NCBI RefSeq assembly: GCF_004367585.1
Contig: NZ_CP038015.1
Span: 2,672,001-2,736,000 of the forward strand
DNA: 64,000 bases
Origin: Paenisporosarcina antarctica
GTDB taxonomy: Bacteria; Bacillota; Bacilli; Bacillales_A; Planococcaceae
Direction: 5' to 3'
In this document: positions 28,689 through 38,700 of the stretch, piece by piece
Position numbering within the stretch: the first letter of the stretch is position 1
How the letters are laid out: every line of letters starts with the position of its first letter
Made by a program: the position numbers and the translations under genes
The notes under the pieces: model-generated
Database searches by the model: none
The model's input: the letters and a program-made list of their open reading frames with translations, nothing else
Told to the model about the DNA's origin: nothing

Positions 28689-28930
28689 AGGTTTCCGGCT
28701 CGCTAGGGACGGCATAGTTGCTGCATCATAACCTTGAGAACGAAAAGCATGTTTATGTGACGTTGTCACATAAACATGCTTCTTTTTTTGAGGCAATCTT
28801 GCGGCAGATGTGCGTCCGTCGCTCGCCTACAACCTCAACATGCAGAGTATTTTGGATTTGGTTTACGAGAGAATAGACACTTACTGTCTAGAAAGGAATC
28901 GGCCGAAGATGCAATTTCGGCCGCTCGTTT
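28689..28930 (+). repeat. Family A repeat A3 (complete)
   Basis: Plus orientation, 60 nt after the ATPase stop. Hairpin 1 at 28745-28781 has arms AAGCATGTTTATGTGA / TCACATAAACATGCTT followed by seven T. Hairpin 2 at 28900-28923 is CGGCCGAA / TTCGGCCG. Confidence 0.9.
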
Positions 28931-28993
28931 CTACCTTTAATGGATTATTCTACGTTCTTTGAAAGAAGTGTTTTGCACACTCTACCGTACCTT

Positions 28994-29164
28994 TTAGAAG
29001 GATTTGTTATTAAAACATGCTTCACAAATGAATTTACTTTCGTTTCTTAAATATGCTTTTATTTCAGTAAATCCACTTCGCTTAGGGTAACGCATTTTTA
29101 CAAAAACCACTTCATCTCCCTTAATCTCTTTATCACATACAACACATTTAGGATTATCCAACAA
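28994..29164 (-). CDS. Small zinc-ribbon protein (two CxxC pairs)
   Basis: This 56-aa frame starts at TTG 29164 behind GAGGGGGG and reads LDNPKCVVCDKEIKGDEVV in its first part, a basic middle (RYPKRSGFTEIKAY) and FICEACFNNKSF at the end. CxxC at each end suggests one zinc site. Similar very short Bacillales proteins are often labelled, misleadingly, as Fe3+ hydroxamate transporter components. The function is unknown. It sits between family A copies A3 and A4 and probably survives as a real gene because codons and motif are intact. Confidence 0.65.
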   Translation of the reverse strand: MLDNPKCVVCDKEIKGDEVVFVKMRYPKRSGFTEIKAYLRNESKFICEACFNNKSF

Positions 29165-29439
29165 TATGCTACCCCCCTCATACTTTTAATAATTCCCTTC
29201 GTATCTATACGAATAACTTTTATTAAAGTTTCTTCAACAAACCTTCCGTAATAGTTATTGTAACTATTTTTATCTAATGTTCCTCAATAGTGGCATCCAA
29301 TGTATTTCGAGTGATCCGCTAGAGTATGGTCTACTTCAGTTTATCTTTTCTTTCTTTAAAGCTTCAGAATAGGATTTTGCAACCTGTGTAGTGTGCTAAA
29401 CTTTTCTTTTAAGTAACGCAGATAGATTCTTTATAGTTA
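29165..29439. other. Intergenic, no gene recognised
   Basis: AT-rich sequence upstream of the small zinc-ribbon gene. From about 29335 to 29440 it carries tail-module text (CTTTAAAGCTTCAGAATAGG, GTAACGCAGATAG) related to other family A flanks. Confidence 0.4.
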
Positions 29440-29682
29440 GCAACAAGTCGCCGAAATTGCATCTTCGGCGGCTTTCTTTCTGCATAGTGAGTGTCTATTC
29501 CCTAGTAACCCAAAATCAAAGACCTGTGCACTTATTGGTTGTAGGCGAGCGACGGATGCAAACCCTCCGCAAGATTGCCTTAAAAAAAGAAGCATTTTGA
29601 TGTGAGTTATCACATCAAAATGCTTTTTATTCCTTAGGTTATGATGCAGCCGGTTTGCCATCCATAGCAAACCGGAAACCTA
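29440..29682 (-). repeat. Family A repeat A4 (complete, inverted)
   Basis: Minus orientation. Hairpin 2 at 29449-29470 (CGCCGAA / TTCGGCG). Hairpin 1 at 29591-29624 (AGCATTTTGATGTGA / TCACATCAAAATGCT on the element strand). The left box has GGTTTGC / GCAAACC complementarity inside it. Confidence 0.88.
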
Positions 29683-29766
29683 GTAGATACATTGGCCTTG
29701 TTTCCTCGCTATATGCGAAATAAAATCAAAATATTCTATAAATCTAGTAAATATTCTAAAATTATA

Positions 29767-29795
29767 TTGTCAAATGGTGGCATAACCGATACTAT
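29767..29795 (+). promoter_or_regulatory. Sigma-A-type promoter for LysM/P60 gene
   Basis: TTGTCA and TACTAT are separated by exactly 17 nt, about 45 nt upstream of the ATG of the peptidoglycan hydrolase gene. Confidence 0.65.
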
Positions 29796-29840
29796 AAGGA
29801 ACTAATAGGTGAAAAAATTTGATACATAGGGAGATAATGC

Positions 29841-31100
29841 ATGAAAAAAATTGCCTTTTCAGCACTAGCAACGACAGCATTAGCAACAATGATTTCAGTA
29901 GGAGATACTGAAGCAAGTTCATATTCCGTCAAATCTGGTGATTCATTATGGAAAATCGCAGCAGCCAATGGGACTACAATATCTCAAATTAAAGAATTGA
30001 ATAACCTAAAATCAGACACCATTTTTCCAAGACAATCTTTACTTTTAGCATCAACAGGTACTACTCAAACAGCATCTGCTGCACCAAGTAAAACCCAAGC
30101 GTCATCAAATACGACTACATATACCATTAAAAGTGGAGATACGTTAGGCCGTATTGCGTTGGATCATAAAACGACTGTAACTAATATTCAAAAATTAAAT
30201 AACATATCATCACATATTATTCATCCTGGACAAGTTATTACTATATCCGGAACAGCAGTCGCCGCTACAAAAGCTCCAAGTGCACCTGCAAAAACTGTTA
30301 CACCCGTAGCTACAGCAACTTCTACATACGTAGTGAAGAGTGGTGACACATTAGGGCGAATCGCAAATCTTCACAATACGACCGTAACAAATATTCAACA
30401 ATTAAATAACATAACTTCACATATCATTTATCCTAGACAAGTGTTAAAAGTGTCTGGTAAAGCTTCTGCAGCTCCGGTTGCGGTAGCTCCAAAGCCTGCA
30501 CCAGTAGCGTCAGCAAAACCTGGTAACTCAGTATATTCAATTGTTAGTGGAGATACTTTATCAGGAATCGCTTATCGTCATCGTGTAACTGTAGACCAAA
30601 TTATGAGTTGGAATAACTTAACTTCAACGGCACTTCGTATTGGTCAAAAACTGTCAATCGGTGGATCTGGAGAGGTTGCTCCTGTAGCAGCTCCTACTCC
30701 AGTGCCTGCTACACCAGTAGCCGGCTCAAGCCTTTATCAAAAAGTGATTAACGTAGCGAAACCATTACAAGGAATTCCATATGTATGGGGTGGCTCATCA
30801 ACATCTGGTTTTGATTGTTCCGGTTACATTTATTATGTATACAAACAAGCCGGTTTAGATGTATCTCGTACGAATACAACTGGCTTTGATGCTCGTTCTT
30901 ATGATATATCAAATCCAGTACCTGGGGATTTAGTATTCTTCTCTAATACGTACCGTCCTGGTATTTCTCATATGGGTATCTATATCGGAAACAACCAGTT
31001 CATTCATGCTGGTGGCGACCGTGTGCAAATCACAAGTTTAAGTAATTCGTATTGGGGCGGTAAGTTTACCGGCTTCAAACGTTTATATGCAGCTGATTGA
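29841..31100 (+). CDS. Secreted LysM x4 + NlpC/P60 peptidoglycan endopeptidase
   Basis: This 419-aa exported wall hydrolase cuts stem peptides (DL-endopeptidase type, like LytF/CwlS). A signal peptide (residues about 1-25, ending TEASS) precedes four LysM domains at about 28-70, 94-137, 163-207 and 233-275, each with the SGDTL..IA pattern and joined by Ala/Pro/Thr-rich linkers. The catalytic domain is about 303-419, with Cys326 in GFDCSGYIY, His377 in SHMGIYIG and His389 in FIHAGG. All catalytic residues are present. It is a single-gene unit with its own promoter and terminator. Confidence 0.95.
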   Translation: MKKIAFSALATTALATMISVGDTEASSYSVKSGDSLWKIAAANGTTISQIKELNNLKSDTIFPRQSLLLASTGTTQTASAAPSKTQASSNTTTYTIKSGDTLGRIALDHKTTVTNIQKLNNISSHIIHPGQVITISGTAVAATKAPSAPAKTVTPVATATSTYVVKSGDTLGRIANLHNTTVTNIQQLNNITSHIIYPRQVLKVSGKASAAPVAVAPKPAPVASAKPGNSVYSIVSGDTLSGIAYRHRVTVDQIMSWNNLTSTALRIGQKLSIGGSGEVAPVAAPTPVPATPVAGSSLYQKVINVAKPLQGIPYVWGGSSTSGFDCSGYIYYVYKQAGLDVSRTNTTGFDARSYDISNPVPGDLVFFSNTYRPGISHMGIYIGNNQFIHAGGDRVQITSLSNSYWGGKFTGFKRLYAAD

Positions 31101-31111
31101 TCGTATGTATG

Positions 31112-31152
31112 AAAAAGCTATTCCGAAATTCGGAATGGCTTTTTTTTTTTTT
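31112..31152 (+). terminator. Strong terminator after LysM/P60 gene
   Basis: AAAAAGC.ATTCCGAA and TTCGGAATGGCTTTTT form a stem followed by a run of about 14 T, just after the stop codon. Confidence 0.9.
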
Positions 31153-31236
31153 GGATGTTACTCTCGCGGTGCTCGTTAAAGAAAGATAGTGCCAAGCTTA
31201 AGTGCGGCAGATTTATTGAAACCACTACATCTACAT

Positions 31237-31692
31237 AGGTTTCCGGTTCGCTCTGGACGACACAGCTGCTGCACCATAATCTAGAGATTAAGAAGGAACT
31301 GTCCTAAAAGTCATACAATATGACACAGGGCAGTTCCCTTTTCTTTATAGTAAAGGTAGATTTCCGTTTCAGACGGACGCTTTCCGCGGGGCATGGCCTC
31401 AGCCTCCTCGACGAGCAAGCTCGCCTCCGGGGTCTTCAGCTCATGCTATTCCCGCTGGAGTCGCCGTCTTCCACTCCAATCATTCTTAAGTTTATCATGT
31501 GCAAAACAGACAACTATAACTTGTTTACAATGTTCAAATGTAAATCCAGATAAAAGACTTATTTTTCTCCACTTATACTTTATTGAGGACTTATTAGAAG
31601 CCCCTTCGTTCGTAAAGGCAATCTTGCGTCGGTTGTGCGTAGAGAATAGGTTCACGTTTTACAAAAAGTATCGCCGAAGATACGGCTGCTTG
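31237..31692 (+). repeat. Family A repeat A5 interrupted by element D
   Basis: The left box (TAGGTTTCCGGTTCGC to CATAATCTAG) is at 31237-31285. The middle box resumes at 31615 (AAGGCAATCTTGCG) and a collapsed hairpin 2 lies near 31673-31690. The part that should be hairpin 1 is replaced by element D1. Confidence 0.8.
31292..31614 (+). repeat. GC-rich element D1 nested in A5
   Basis: It begins with a long hairpin at 31295-31337 (GGAACTGTCCTAAAAGTCAT.. pairing with ..GGGCAGTTCC). GC-rich text follows: GATTTCCGTTTCAGACGGAC, CTTTCCGCGGGGCATGGCC, CGACGAGCAAGCTCG and GGGTCTTCAGCTCATGC, ending near AAAACAGACAACT. This type of GC-rich Ser/Arg-codon-like repeat is common between genes of Bacillales. 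An inverted relative, D2, lies at 35325-35662. Confidence 0.75.
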
Positions 31693-32045
31693 TTTCCACC
31701 TATAAAGGATTATTCTACGTTATTTGAAAGAAGGTTTGGCACACTTCACAGGTTGCTACATCCTGTATTAAAGCTTTAACGAAAGAAAAGATAAACGGCG
31801 GCAGATGCACGATCTCAGTGGGCGTGCCTGGCAGAACGTAGTGATGCTTGGCAACCTAGGACATCCGCTACGCCTGAACCCGTGGAGGTAGTTTATTTAA
31901 AGAAGCAGCCAGCTATTCGCTAGCAGGATACTTCTTTCCGATGCAGAGACACCATTGCCCCCAAATTGTGGCCTGCATCTGGGATTAAATTCTAGCGGAA
32001 CACCTGAAAACATTCTTAGATCTAGACCACAAAAACGGCAACGAA
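31693..32045 (+). repeat. Tail modules E and F, left arm
   Basis: Module E (ATTATTCTACGTTATTTGAA to GATAAACGGCGGCAG) is followed by module F (GAAGCAGCCAGCTATTCGCT, CCGATGCAGAGACACC). Both reappear inverted at about 34985-35250, so with A5/D1 they form the left arm of a large inverted repeat around the protease gene. Confidence 0.65.
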
Positions 32046-32184
32046 CTAAATAATATAGTTTTGTTTTCGCTACGCTCCTATTTGAATTCACGTGCAGAGG
32101 TGTCTAACCAAAGCACGTTGAATCATGCGGAAACCTTACTGCTTTCCAGGTCTGTGGAAAATGGGATTGTAGACAATTTATAAC

Positions 32185-32432
32185 AAGCAGAAATGGGCCG
32201 AAATTGTATCTTCGGCCCATTCCTTTCTAGACAATAAGTTTCTATTCTCTCGTAAGCCAAATCCAAAATACTTTGCACGTTGAGGTTGTAGGCGAGCGAC
32301 GGACGCACATCTGCCGCAAGATTGCCTCAAAAAAAGAAGCATGTTTATGTGACAACGTCACATAAATATGCTTCTTACTCAAAAGGTTATGATGCAGTAG
32401 ATGTGCCGTCCATAGCGAGACGGAAACCCTGG
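32185..32432 (-). repeat. Family A repeat A6 (complete, inverted)
   Basis: Minus orientation, immediately downstream of the protease stop. Hairpin 2 at 32193-32220 (ATGGGCCGAA / TTCGGCCCAT) and hairpin 1 at 32336-32374 (core TGTGACGTTGTCACA with one outer mismatch). The left box here has CCGTC / GACGG complementarity. Confidence 0.88.
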
Positions 32433-32459
32433 TCGATGCAAATGTTCATAATCCTACAA

Positions 32460-33950
32460 TTACTCTTCACTTGCCGGCACTTCTTCAGGAGTAGTTTCTT
32501 CAGGTGCTTTTTCTTCCTCTACTTCGTCTTCTTTTGGTTGATCCTCAGGTTTAACTTCTTCTTCATCTTTTGGATCTACTTTGACCTCTTCAGGATAGCT
32601 AAGATAAACCCTTGTCATATTTTTAATCATATAATCCCCATACTCATCGATGACTACATCATATACAACTTGCTCTTTAACTATAGAAGACTTTTTCCCT
32701 TTTTGTTCAATTAACGTTTCAGTTGTAGTTGTTATAATGGCTAAGTTGTCATGAATTTTAATATCACCCATAGTGAATTGATTAATAGTAAATTGTTTTT
32801 GTTGATCCTTCAGGTTACTTATAATCTCCTTCTCTGAATTATATACAGGAGAATCCGGTAATAAGTACCCTTCCAAATAACTGAAATTCACTTCATTTTG
32901 TGCATATGTGTATAACGTCATATATCCCTCTATGAACACGGATAAATATTCTTTATCAAAATATGCATCTTCAGGTTTTTGAATAACTGGATCTTTTGAT
33001 TCTATTGGATTTGTTGCCCACGATTTTAGTAACTGATAAACGGAATAGACCGGTATGCTGTAGCCAATCGATGGATTGTCCGTTAATATTATCGAGTTTA
33101 CGCCGATGACTTTCTCGCTCTTGGCGTCTAGTAGTGGTCCCCCGCTACTACCTGGTGCAATAGGTGCGTCAATTTCATACAAATCCGTATAGGTAAAGCT
33201 CTCATAAAAATCTTTTCCTGTAGCCGTAACTTTACCCATTGTCGCTGTATTGGATTTATTATTAGGGCTACCAATCGCAATCACGCTCGTGCCTTCGGCT
33301 GATTTATTTAAATCCATAATCATCGGCTCTTTGCCGACAATTGCTTCAACTCGAATAAGGGCAATGTCAATGGATTCTGAAATACCAATTACTTGACCAA
33401 CAAATTTCACTCCTGCATTGTTCATAACAGTCACTGTACTGTAACCATCAACAACATGTGCATTTGTGACAATGTCGCCATTCGCGTTATAAAGGAAGCC
33501 AGAGCCTTGTTGTGAGTCTGTGTAGACTGTATAGACCTTTGGCAATGCGGACGCTAGAATCGCCTCTTGATCGCGTTCTTCAACACGTTCCTCTACAGGT
33601 TCTTCTTCGACTATAACCGGATCTGTTGATTCCAATTCTGATTCATCTGATTCTGTTGTATCTGATTTTGAGGGTTCTTGCTCATCGCGTGTCACAACGC
33701 CCTCTGGATTTTTGGTTTCTTCGGTTTCAGTGACTATTTCTGTAGTCGGTTTGATTTCTTTAGTCGTGTCTTCTACTTTAGGTTCTTTTTCAATCGCTTC
33801 TTCTACTGGTTTTGGGAAAAATTGCAACCAGATAAATAAACCCGCAATAAGCGAAATTGCAAGTAATAGAATGAGAGTTTTAATGGTTGATGCTTTTTTG
33901 GAGCTAGGTTTTTTGGGAACTGGTTCTTTGTATCGTTTAGGCTGGTCCAC
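32460..33950 (-). CDS. Membrane-anchored trypsin-like serine protease (HtrA-like)
   Basis: This 496-aa protein has a basic N-terminus (PKKPSSKKAS), one membrane helix (about residues 24-42) and a Glu/Thr/Pro-rich linker. The protease domain follows with His in DIVTNAHVVDGYS (about 163), Asp in SIDIALIRVE (about 195) and Ser in APGSSGGPLLD (about 270). No PDZ domain is apparent. The C-terminal about 170 residues include a domain of unknown fold and an acidic Glu/Pro tail. The GTG start lacks a strong ribosome site. The gene lies alone between the two arms of a large inverted repeat. Confidence 0.88.
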   Translation of the reverse strand: MDQPKRYKEPVPKKPSSKKASTIKTLILLLAISLIAGLFIWLQFFPKPVEEAIEKEPKVEDTTKEIKPTTEIVTETEETKNPEGVVTRDEQEPSKSDTTESDESELESTDPVIVEEEPVEERVEERDQEAILASALPKVYTVYTDSQQGSGFLYNANGDIVTNAHVVDGYSTVTVMNNAGVKFVGQVIGISESIDIALIRVEAIVGKEPMIMDLNKSAEGTSVIAIGSPNNKSNTATMGKVTATGKDFYESFTYTDLYEIDAPIAPGSSGGPLLDAKSEKVIGVNSIILTDNPSIGYSIPVYSVYQLLKSWATNPIESKDPVIQKPEDAYFDKEYLSVFIEGYMTLYTYAQNEVNFSYLEGYLLPDSPVYNSEKEIISNLKDQQKQFTINQFTMGDIKIHDNLAIITTTTETLIEQKGKKSSIVKEQVVYDVVIDEYGDYMIKNMTRVYLSYPEEVKVDPKDEEEVKPEDQPKEDEVEEEKAPEETTPEEVPASEE

Positions 33951-34154
33951 TCTGCATCACACTCTCTTTAATATTTCACCACATTACTATAGCCTATACC
34001 CATTTGACGATAGTGCAAACAAAAAGTTACATTGACCTTTAAATATATTTATCTAAATACTACCTTGAATGGAAGAATTCTTTGCTGTGCTTATGTTAGT
34101 GGTTGGAAAAATTAGACACAATTACAGCGCGATATTGAGCCACTGCATCTGCTT
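33951..34154. other. Upstream region of protease gene
   Basis: AT-rich sequence containing the presumed protease promoter. TTGCAC on the minus strand near 34015 is a weak -35 candidate. No gene is seen. Confidence 0.35.
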
Positions 34155-34400
34155 AAGTTTCCGGCTCGCTATGGACGGCACAGCTGCTGCATCATAACCT
34201 ATAGAACAAAAATAATGTTGATGTGACGTTGTCACATCAACATTACTCTTTTTTTAAAGGCAATCTTGCGGCGAGTGTGCGTCCGTCGCTCGCCTTCAAC
34301 CTCAACGTGCATAGGTCTTTTATTTTGGTTTAACTAGTGAATGGACACTTAGTTTATTAAAAACCATTGACCGAAGATACAATTTCGGTCAATTTCTGCT
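34155..34400 (+). repeat. Family A repeat A7 (complete)
   Basis: Plus orientation. Hairpin 1 at 34214-34244 (AATGTTGATGTGA / TCACATCAACATT). The middle box has GGCGAGT / GCTCGCC. Hairpin 2 at 34367-34392 (TTGACCGAA / TTCGGTCAA), a compensatory change compared with GGGCCGAA copies. Confidence 0.9.
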
Positions 34401-34582
34401 AGTTTTAACGCATTTTCAATTCCACAAACCAGACGGATATTGCACACTATTTCGTTTGCAAAATCCCGTCTTGAATATTTAAAGAAAGAAAAAACAAACA
34501 GTGGCTGCCCATACTCTCAGGTGCTGTTAAAGAAATTTTAAACCCAAATGATTAATAAATGGAATTTGCCACTGCATCTCTC

Positions 34583-34830
34583 AGGTTTCCGGCAAGCTGT
34601 GGACGGCACAGCTGCTGCATCATAACCTATAGAATAAAAATAATGTTGATGTGACGTTGTCACATCAACATTATTCTTTTTTTAAGGCAATCTTGCGGCG
34701 AGTGTGCGTCCGTCGCTCGCCTTCAACCTCGACATGCATAGTTCTTATATTTTGGTTTAACTAGTGAATAAACACTTAGTTTATTAAAAACCATTGACCG
34801 AAGATACAATTTCGGTCAATTTCTGCCAGT
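34583..34830 (+). repeat. Family A repeat A8 (complete)
   Basis: Close relative of A7, 428 nt downstream in the same orientation. Hairpin 1 at 34639-34675 extends the stem (AATAATGTTGATGTGA / TCACATCAACATTATT). Hairpin 2 at 34794-34819 (TTGACCGAA / TTCGGTCAA). Confidence 0.9.
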
Positions 34831-34984
34831 TTTAATATGGCTACAACCCCATTTTCTACAAACCTGGAAAGCAATAAGGTGTCTGTATGATTTAACGTAC
34901 TTAGGTAAGACACCCCGGCACGAGAATTCAAACAAGAGCGAGCGATACCTTTCATTCATTGTCACTCGATAGATAAACTTGAGC

Positions 34985-35250
34985 CACAATTGTCTTAAGC
35001 TTTTTTTCCAGGTGTTCTGCTAGCGAATAGCTGGCTGCTTCTTTAATAAGCTACCTCAACGGGATCAGGCGCAGCAGATGTCCTAGGTTGCCACCGTTTA
35101 TTTTATAGTAACTTTAAGGGCGTTCCACTAAAGTATGGTTCCAGCCGTTTATCTTTTCTTTTGATAAAGCTTTAATACAGAATGTTGCAACCTTTGTAGT
35201 GATCCAAACCTTCTTTCAAGTAAAGTAGAATGATCCTTTATAGGTAGAAA
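34985..35250 (-). repeat. Tail modules F and E, right arm (inverted)
   Basis: AGCGAATAGCTGGCTGCTTC and CCGTTTATCTTTTCTTTTGA..AAAGCTTTAATACAG are the reverse complements of the modules at 31693-32045. They complete the inverted-repeat pair that flanks the protease gene. Confidence 0.65.
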
Positions 35251-35253
35251 CAA

Positions 35254-35720
35254 GCAGCCGTATATTCGGTGATACTTTTTGTGAACGTGAACCTATTTTC
35301 TACGCACACCTGATGCAAGATTGCCATTACGGTTGTCTGTTTTGCACATGATAAACTTAAGGATGATTGGAGTGGAAGACGGCGAGAAAAAAATGTGCTC
35401 CTGCGGTTACTCGTCGCAAAGATATTGGACGAATGAAAGTTTCGTCCAATATCTTTCCAGCGGGAATAGCATGAGCTGAAGACCCCACAGACGAGCTTGC
35501 TCGTCGAGGAGACTGAGGCCATGCCCGCGGAATGCGTCCGTCTGTTTCTGCATCGCTTCGCTAGCTTCGAAACATGGAAGTGCGCTGAAACGGAAATCTA
35601 CCTCTACTAAAAAAAGGAAACTGCCCTTTGTCATATTTTATGACTTTTAGGACAGCTCCTTTTTACTCTATAGGTTATGGTGCAGCGGTTTTTGCAGTCC
35701 TTAGCGAACCGGAAACCTTG
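35254..35720 (-). repeat. Family A repeat A9 interrupted by element D2
   Basis: Minus orientation. The middle-box remnant GATGCAAGATTGCC is near 35310-35324 and the left box runs from ATAGGTTATGG to GGAAACCTT at 35660-35719. Element D2 fills the place of hairpin 1, at the same point where D1 sits in A5. Confidence 0.78.
35325..35662 (-). repeat. GC-rich element D2 nested in A9
   Basis: Inverted relative of D1: GGTTGTCTGTTTTGCACATG at one end, CCGCGGAATGCGTCCGTCTG in the middle and AAGGAAACTGCCC..GGACAGCTCCTTT at the other. It has two extra insertions relative to D1, including a hairpin ATATTGGACGAA / TTCGTCCAATAT near 35423-35455. Confidence 0.72.
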
Positions 35721-35763
35721 AGTAGGTTCTGCCCCCGTTTACTGACACTACCTATCTACAAAA

Positions 35764-38700
35764 TTATTCAAACAAGTCTTTGCCTATTGCTAACTCCCCG
35801 CCCAAAAGCGTGAAATTACGAATATCATATTTCTCAATCAAATCTGCAGTTGGCTGCGGTATCCCATTATGTCGTACCAAGATAATAGGTGCCTTATTCT
35901 TAGCCGCTAATACCGAACCTGTCATAGCATCCGCAAAAGCTTCACCAGTTGCCACATATACCTTATCCGTAGACAGATCCAACATCTCAATTACAGCTAC
36001 CGCCGTCTCATATCTACTTTTACCTGCAATTCGAACAGGTTTATTTAATTGGTCAAATACAGAAGTTGAAACGGCCAAAGTCCCACCCATTACAATCGTA
36101 TTCGGAATCGACTGTAATGCATCTTTCGTTTCACTAGGTAGACTATTCGTTTTCGTTAACAAAATTGGATAGCCGTTTTGTGCAGCATATGACGAAATCG
36201 TCAATGCATCCGGAAAACTGAATCCATCTGTGACGATGGCTTTCGTTGGATTGCCACCCATTCGTTTTGCGATTTTCATTGCTGTCTCAAAGCGATTCTT
36301 GCCCGCTATTCTCTCGACAAAAATACCATGTGAATAAAGAGTATTCACTACCTCTTGAGATATCGCGAGTTCTCCACCAACGATGATGACCTTCTTCGTT
36401 TCTAAACGCTTCAGCTCTGCAATCGTTTCAGCGCTCAATGTGTTCTGTTTTGTTAAAAGAATCGGTGAATCTAATTGATACGCAAGTGGAGATGCAGCAA
36501 GCGCATCTGGGAAATCGTACCCTTGCGCTAGAATAACGGTATTAGCGGTATCCCATCCTTTTTTAGAAATAGCGATTGCTGTTTTAATGCGATCGGTTCC
36601 TGAAATGCGTTCGACTGTTTTCGCGCCTTTTTGTACCGTAACATTTACAGTTTTCGTGTTGTCGCCAACCGTCACTGTGATGCTAGTAGTTCCTTCTGCC
36701 TTTGCTGTAATCAAACCAGCATTTACAGAAATCACTTCTGTGTCGAAGCCGTTATATGTTGCAGTTGCTGTAACGTCTTCATCTGTAGATGTGTCGTCAG
36801 CTTTTGTTGTTGTTTCTGTTACTACTAATTGCTCTGTTGCATCTACTTCTAAATCAACAGTTGTCTTATTAACTGACAATGTTTTAACAGCATCGACTGG
36901 ATCTTTTAAGTCCACTTGAATTAATACTGGTTCATGGTCAGATGCACGACCGTGAATTTCCATGTAGTTAGAGTTGACATGGATGATGTCGACTTGTGTT
37001 CTTTCAGCCAAATTATCAGATACTAGGATGTGATCAAGAACTTGATTATTTCCTTGATAATAGTAAGTGAAACGTTCCCCAGCTGGTACTTTTTCAATCA
37101 TATTCGTCAAGATTCCACCTTTAAGTGCCTCAAGTGTTGGTGTGAATTCGAAATCATTCATATCACCAGCTAAGATTACTTTTAGGTTTGGATCTTGTTC
37201 TTGTCCTTTTTTAATAAAGTCATTAATCATGGTCGCAAGTTCAATACGTTCCGCTTCTGAACCTAAAAATGGAGGTTGGTTTTTCCCAAATAACGGTTGG
37301 TCTCCACCTTTAGAATTTAAGTGAGTGCCGATCACGACTACTTTCTCACCTTGGAACTCAAATTGAGCTGCTAATGGTTTACGTGTGTTTGCCTGAGGCA
37401 AGTCTAGGATTCTACCAGGGTTTTTAGAGAGTTCTCCATCTACCCAAGTTACGGCTTCCGTTGAACTGCCTTTTGTTCCTTTAGAAAGTGTTACACGTTC
37501 TGGATTGTATAGGTAACCTACGCGGATATTCCCGCCTGGTTGTCCACCGTCTTCATTGTATTCTGGCGCGATGTCCGTCCATTCGTATGTTGGACCTCCA
37601 GCTGCCACGATTGCTGCTATTAGACGTTCATAGCTTTCAGTCGCATCAGGATTGTTTGAAGCTGTTGCACCATCATTATCTTGGACTTCTACAAGCGTGA
37701 TAATATCAGGTGATTTCATGTTGTCGACGAATGAGCGTGCAATTTTCTCTACTTTTTCATCCGGTGTTTGTGTGCTATTATTCGAGAAGTTTTCAACGTT
37801 ATATGCTGCTACGTTCAGTTTGTCTTCCACTGGCTCGATATCGGTTACTAGATTAGGTTTGTCGACTCGTGTGATGTCAGGTAAATCCGATTCTTGTGCC
37901 CACAGTTTGTAATTACCAAAGCCGAAGCCCATAACGCCAATAATGTTTCCTGTGTAATAGTCACCAGATTTTGCATCGTAATCTTCATTATCAAAGTCTA
38001 CAATAATACGTTCTGGGTTGTAATCAGTTGCTGAGATGTTGATACCACCTAAAACATTAAAATCATTGTTCGTAGAGTTTTCTGCTACTACCACGACTTC
38101 TCCGTATTTTTGTGGACCTACTACTTTCGCATTTGGAACTGATAAGCGCATTAATTCAACCGATTCCCAGAAATCAATGCCATCTTCTTCAGGATCAAAA
38201 GATGTCAATTGATCGTTGTCGATCATTTCAGTTGGTGGGAAGATGTCCACTCCGATTACTAATGGTGCAGGAATTGTTGCTGTTTCTGAAGCTACTGTTG
38301 AAGTTGCACGAATACGTGTAACTGGTAAATCATTTGATTTCATGTCTGAATAGCCTTCGTAAAACCACTCTTCAACTGTTCCTTCAACGGTAACTAGGTC
38401 ACCTACTTTTAGTCCATTTGAAGCTTTGTTTACAATGAGTGCTTCAGACGTCGTGTTGTCGTCATCTGGGTTGATATCTTGGATGACAAAGTTCGCACCG
38501 TTATACAGGTGAGTAACAACACCCGTGATATCTTTTACGTTAGCACCTTCGTAATCTGAATAATGGCCATCCCCTTGAATATCACGGATGAATAGGTTGT
38601 CCACTTTCAAGATCTTATACGTAAATGAGAAAACTTCAGAAGTCTTGTCACTTACAGCGATGGCTTTGATTGTTGCGTCTTTTGTTAAGGTAATAGGTGT

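Noticed and set aside
31349..31490. GC-rich element D as a structured coding gene or riboswitch
   Set aside because: Frames are not shared between D1 and D2, and it is inside repeats without a downstream regulated gene.
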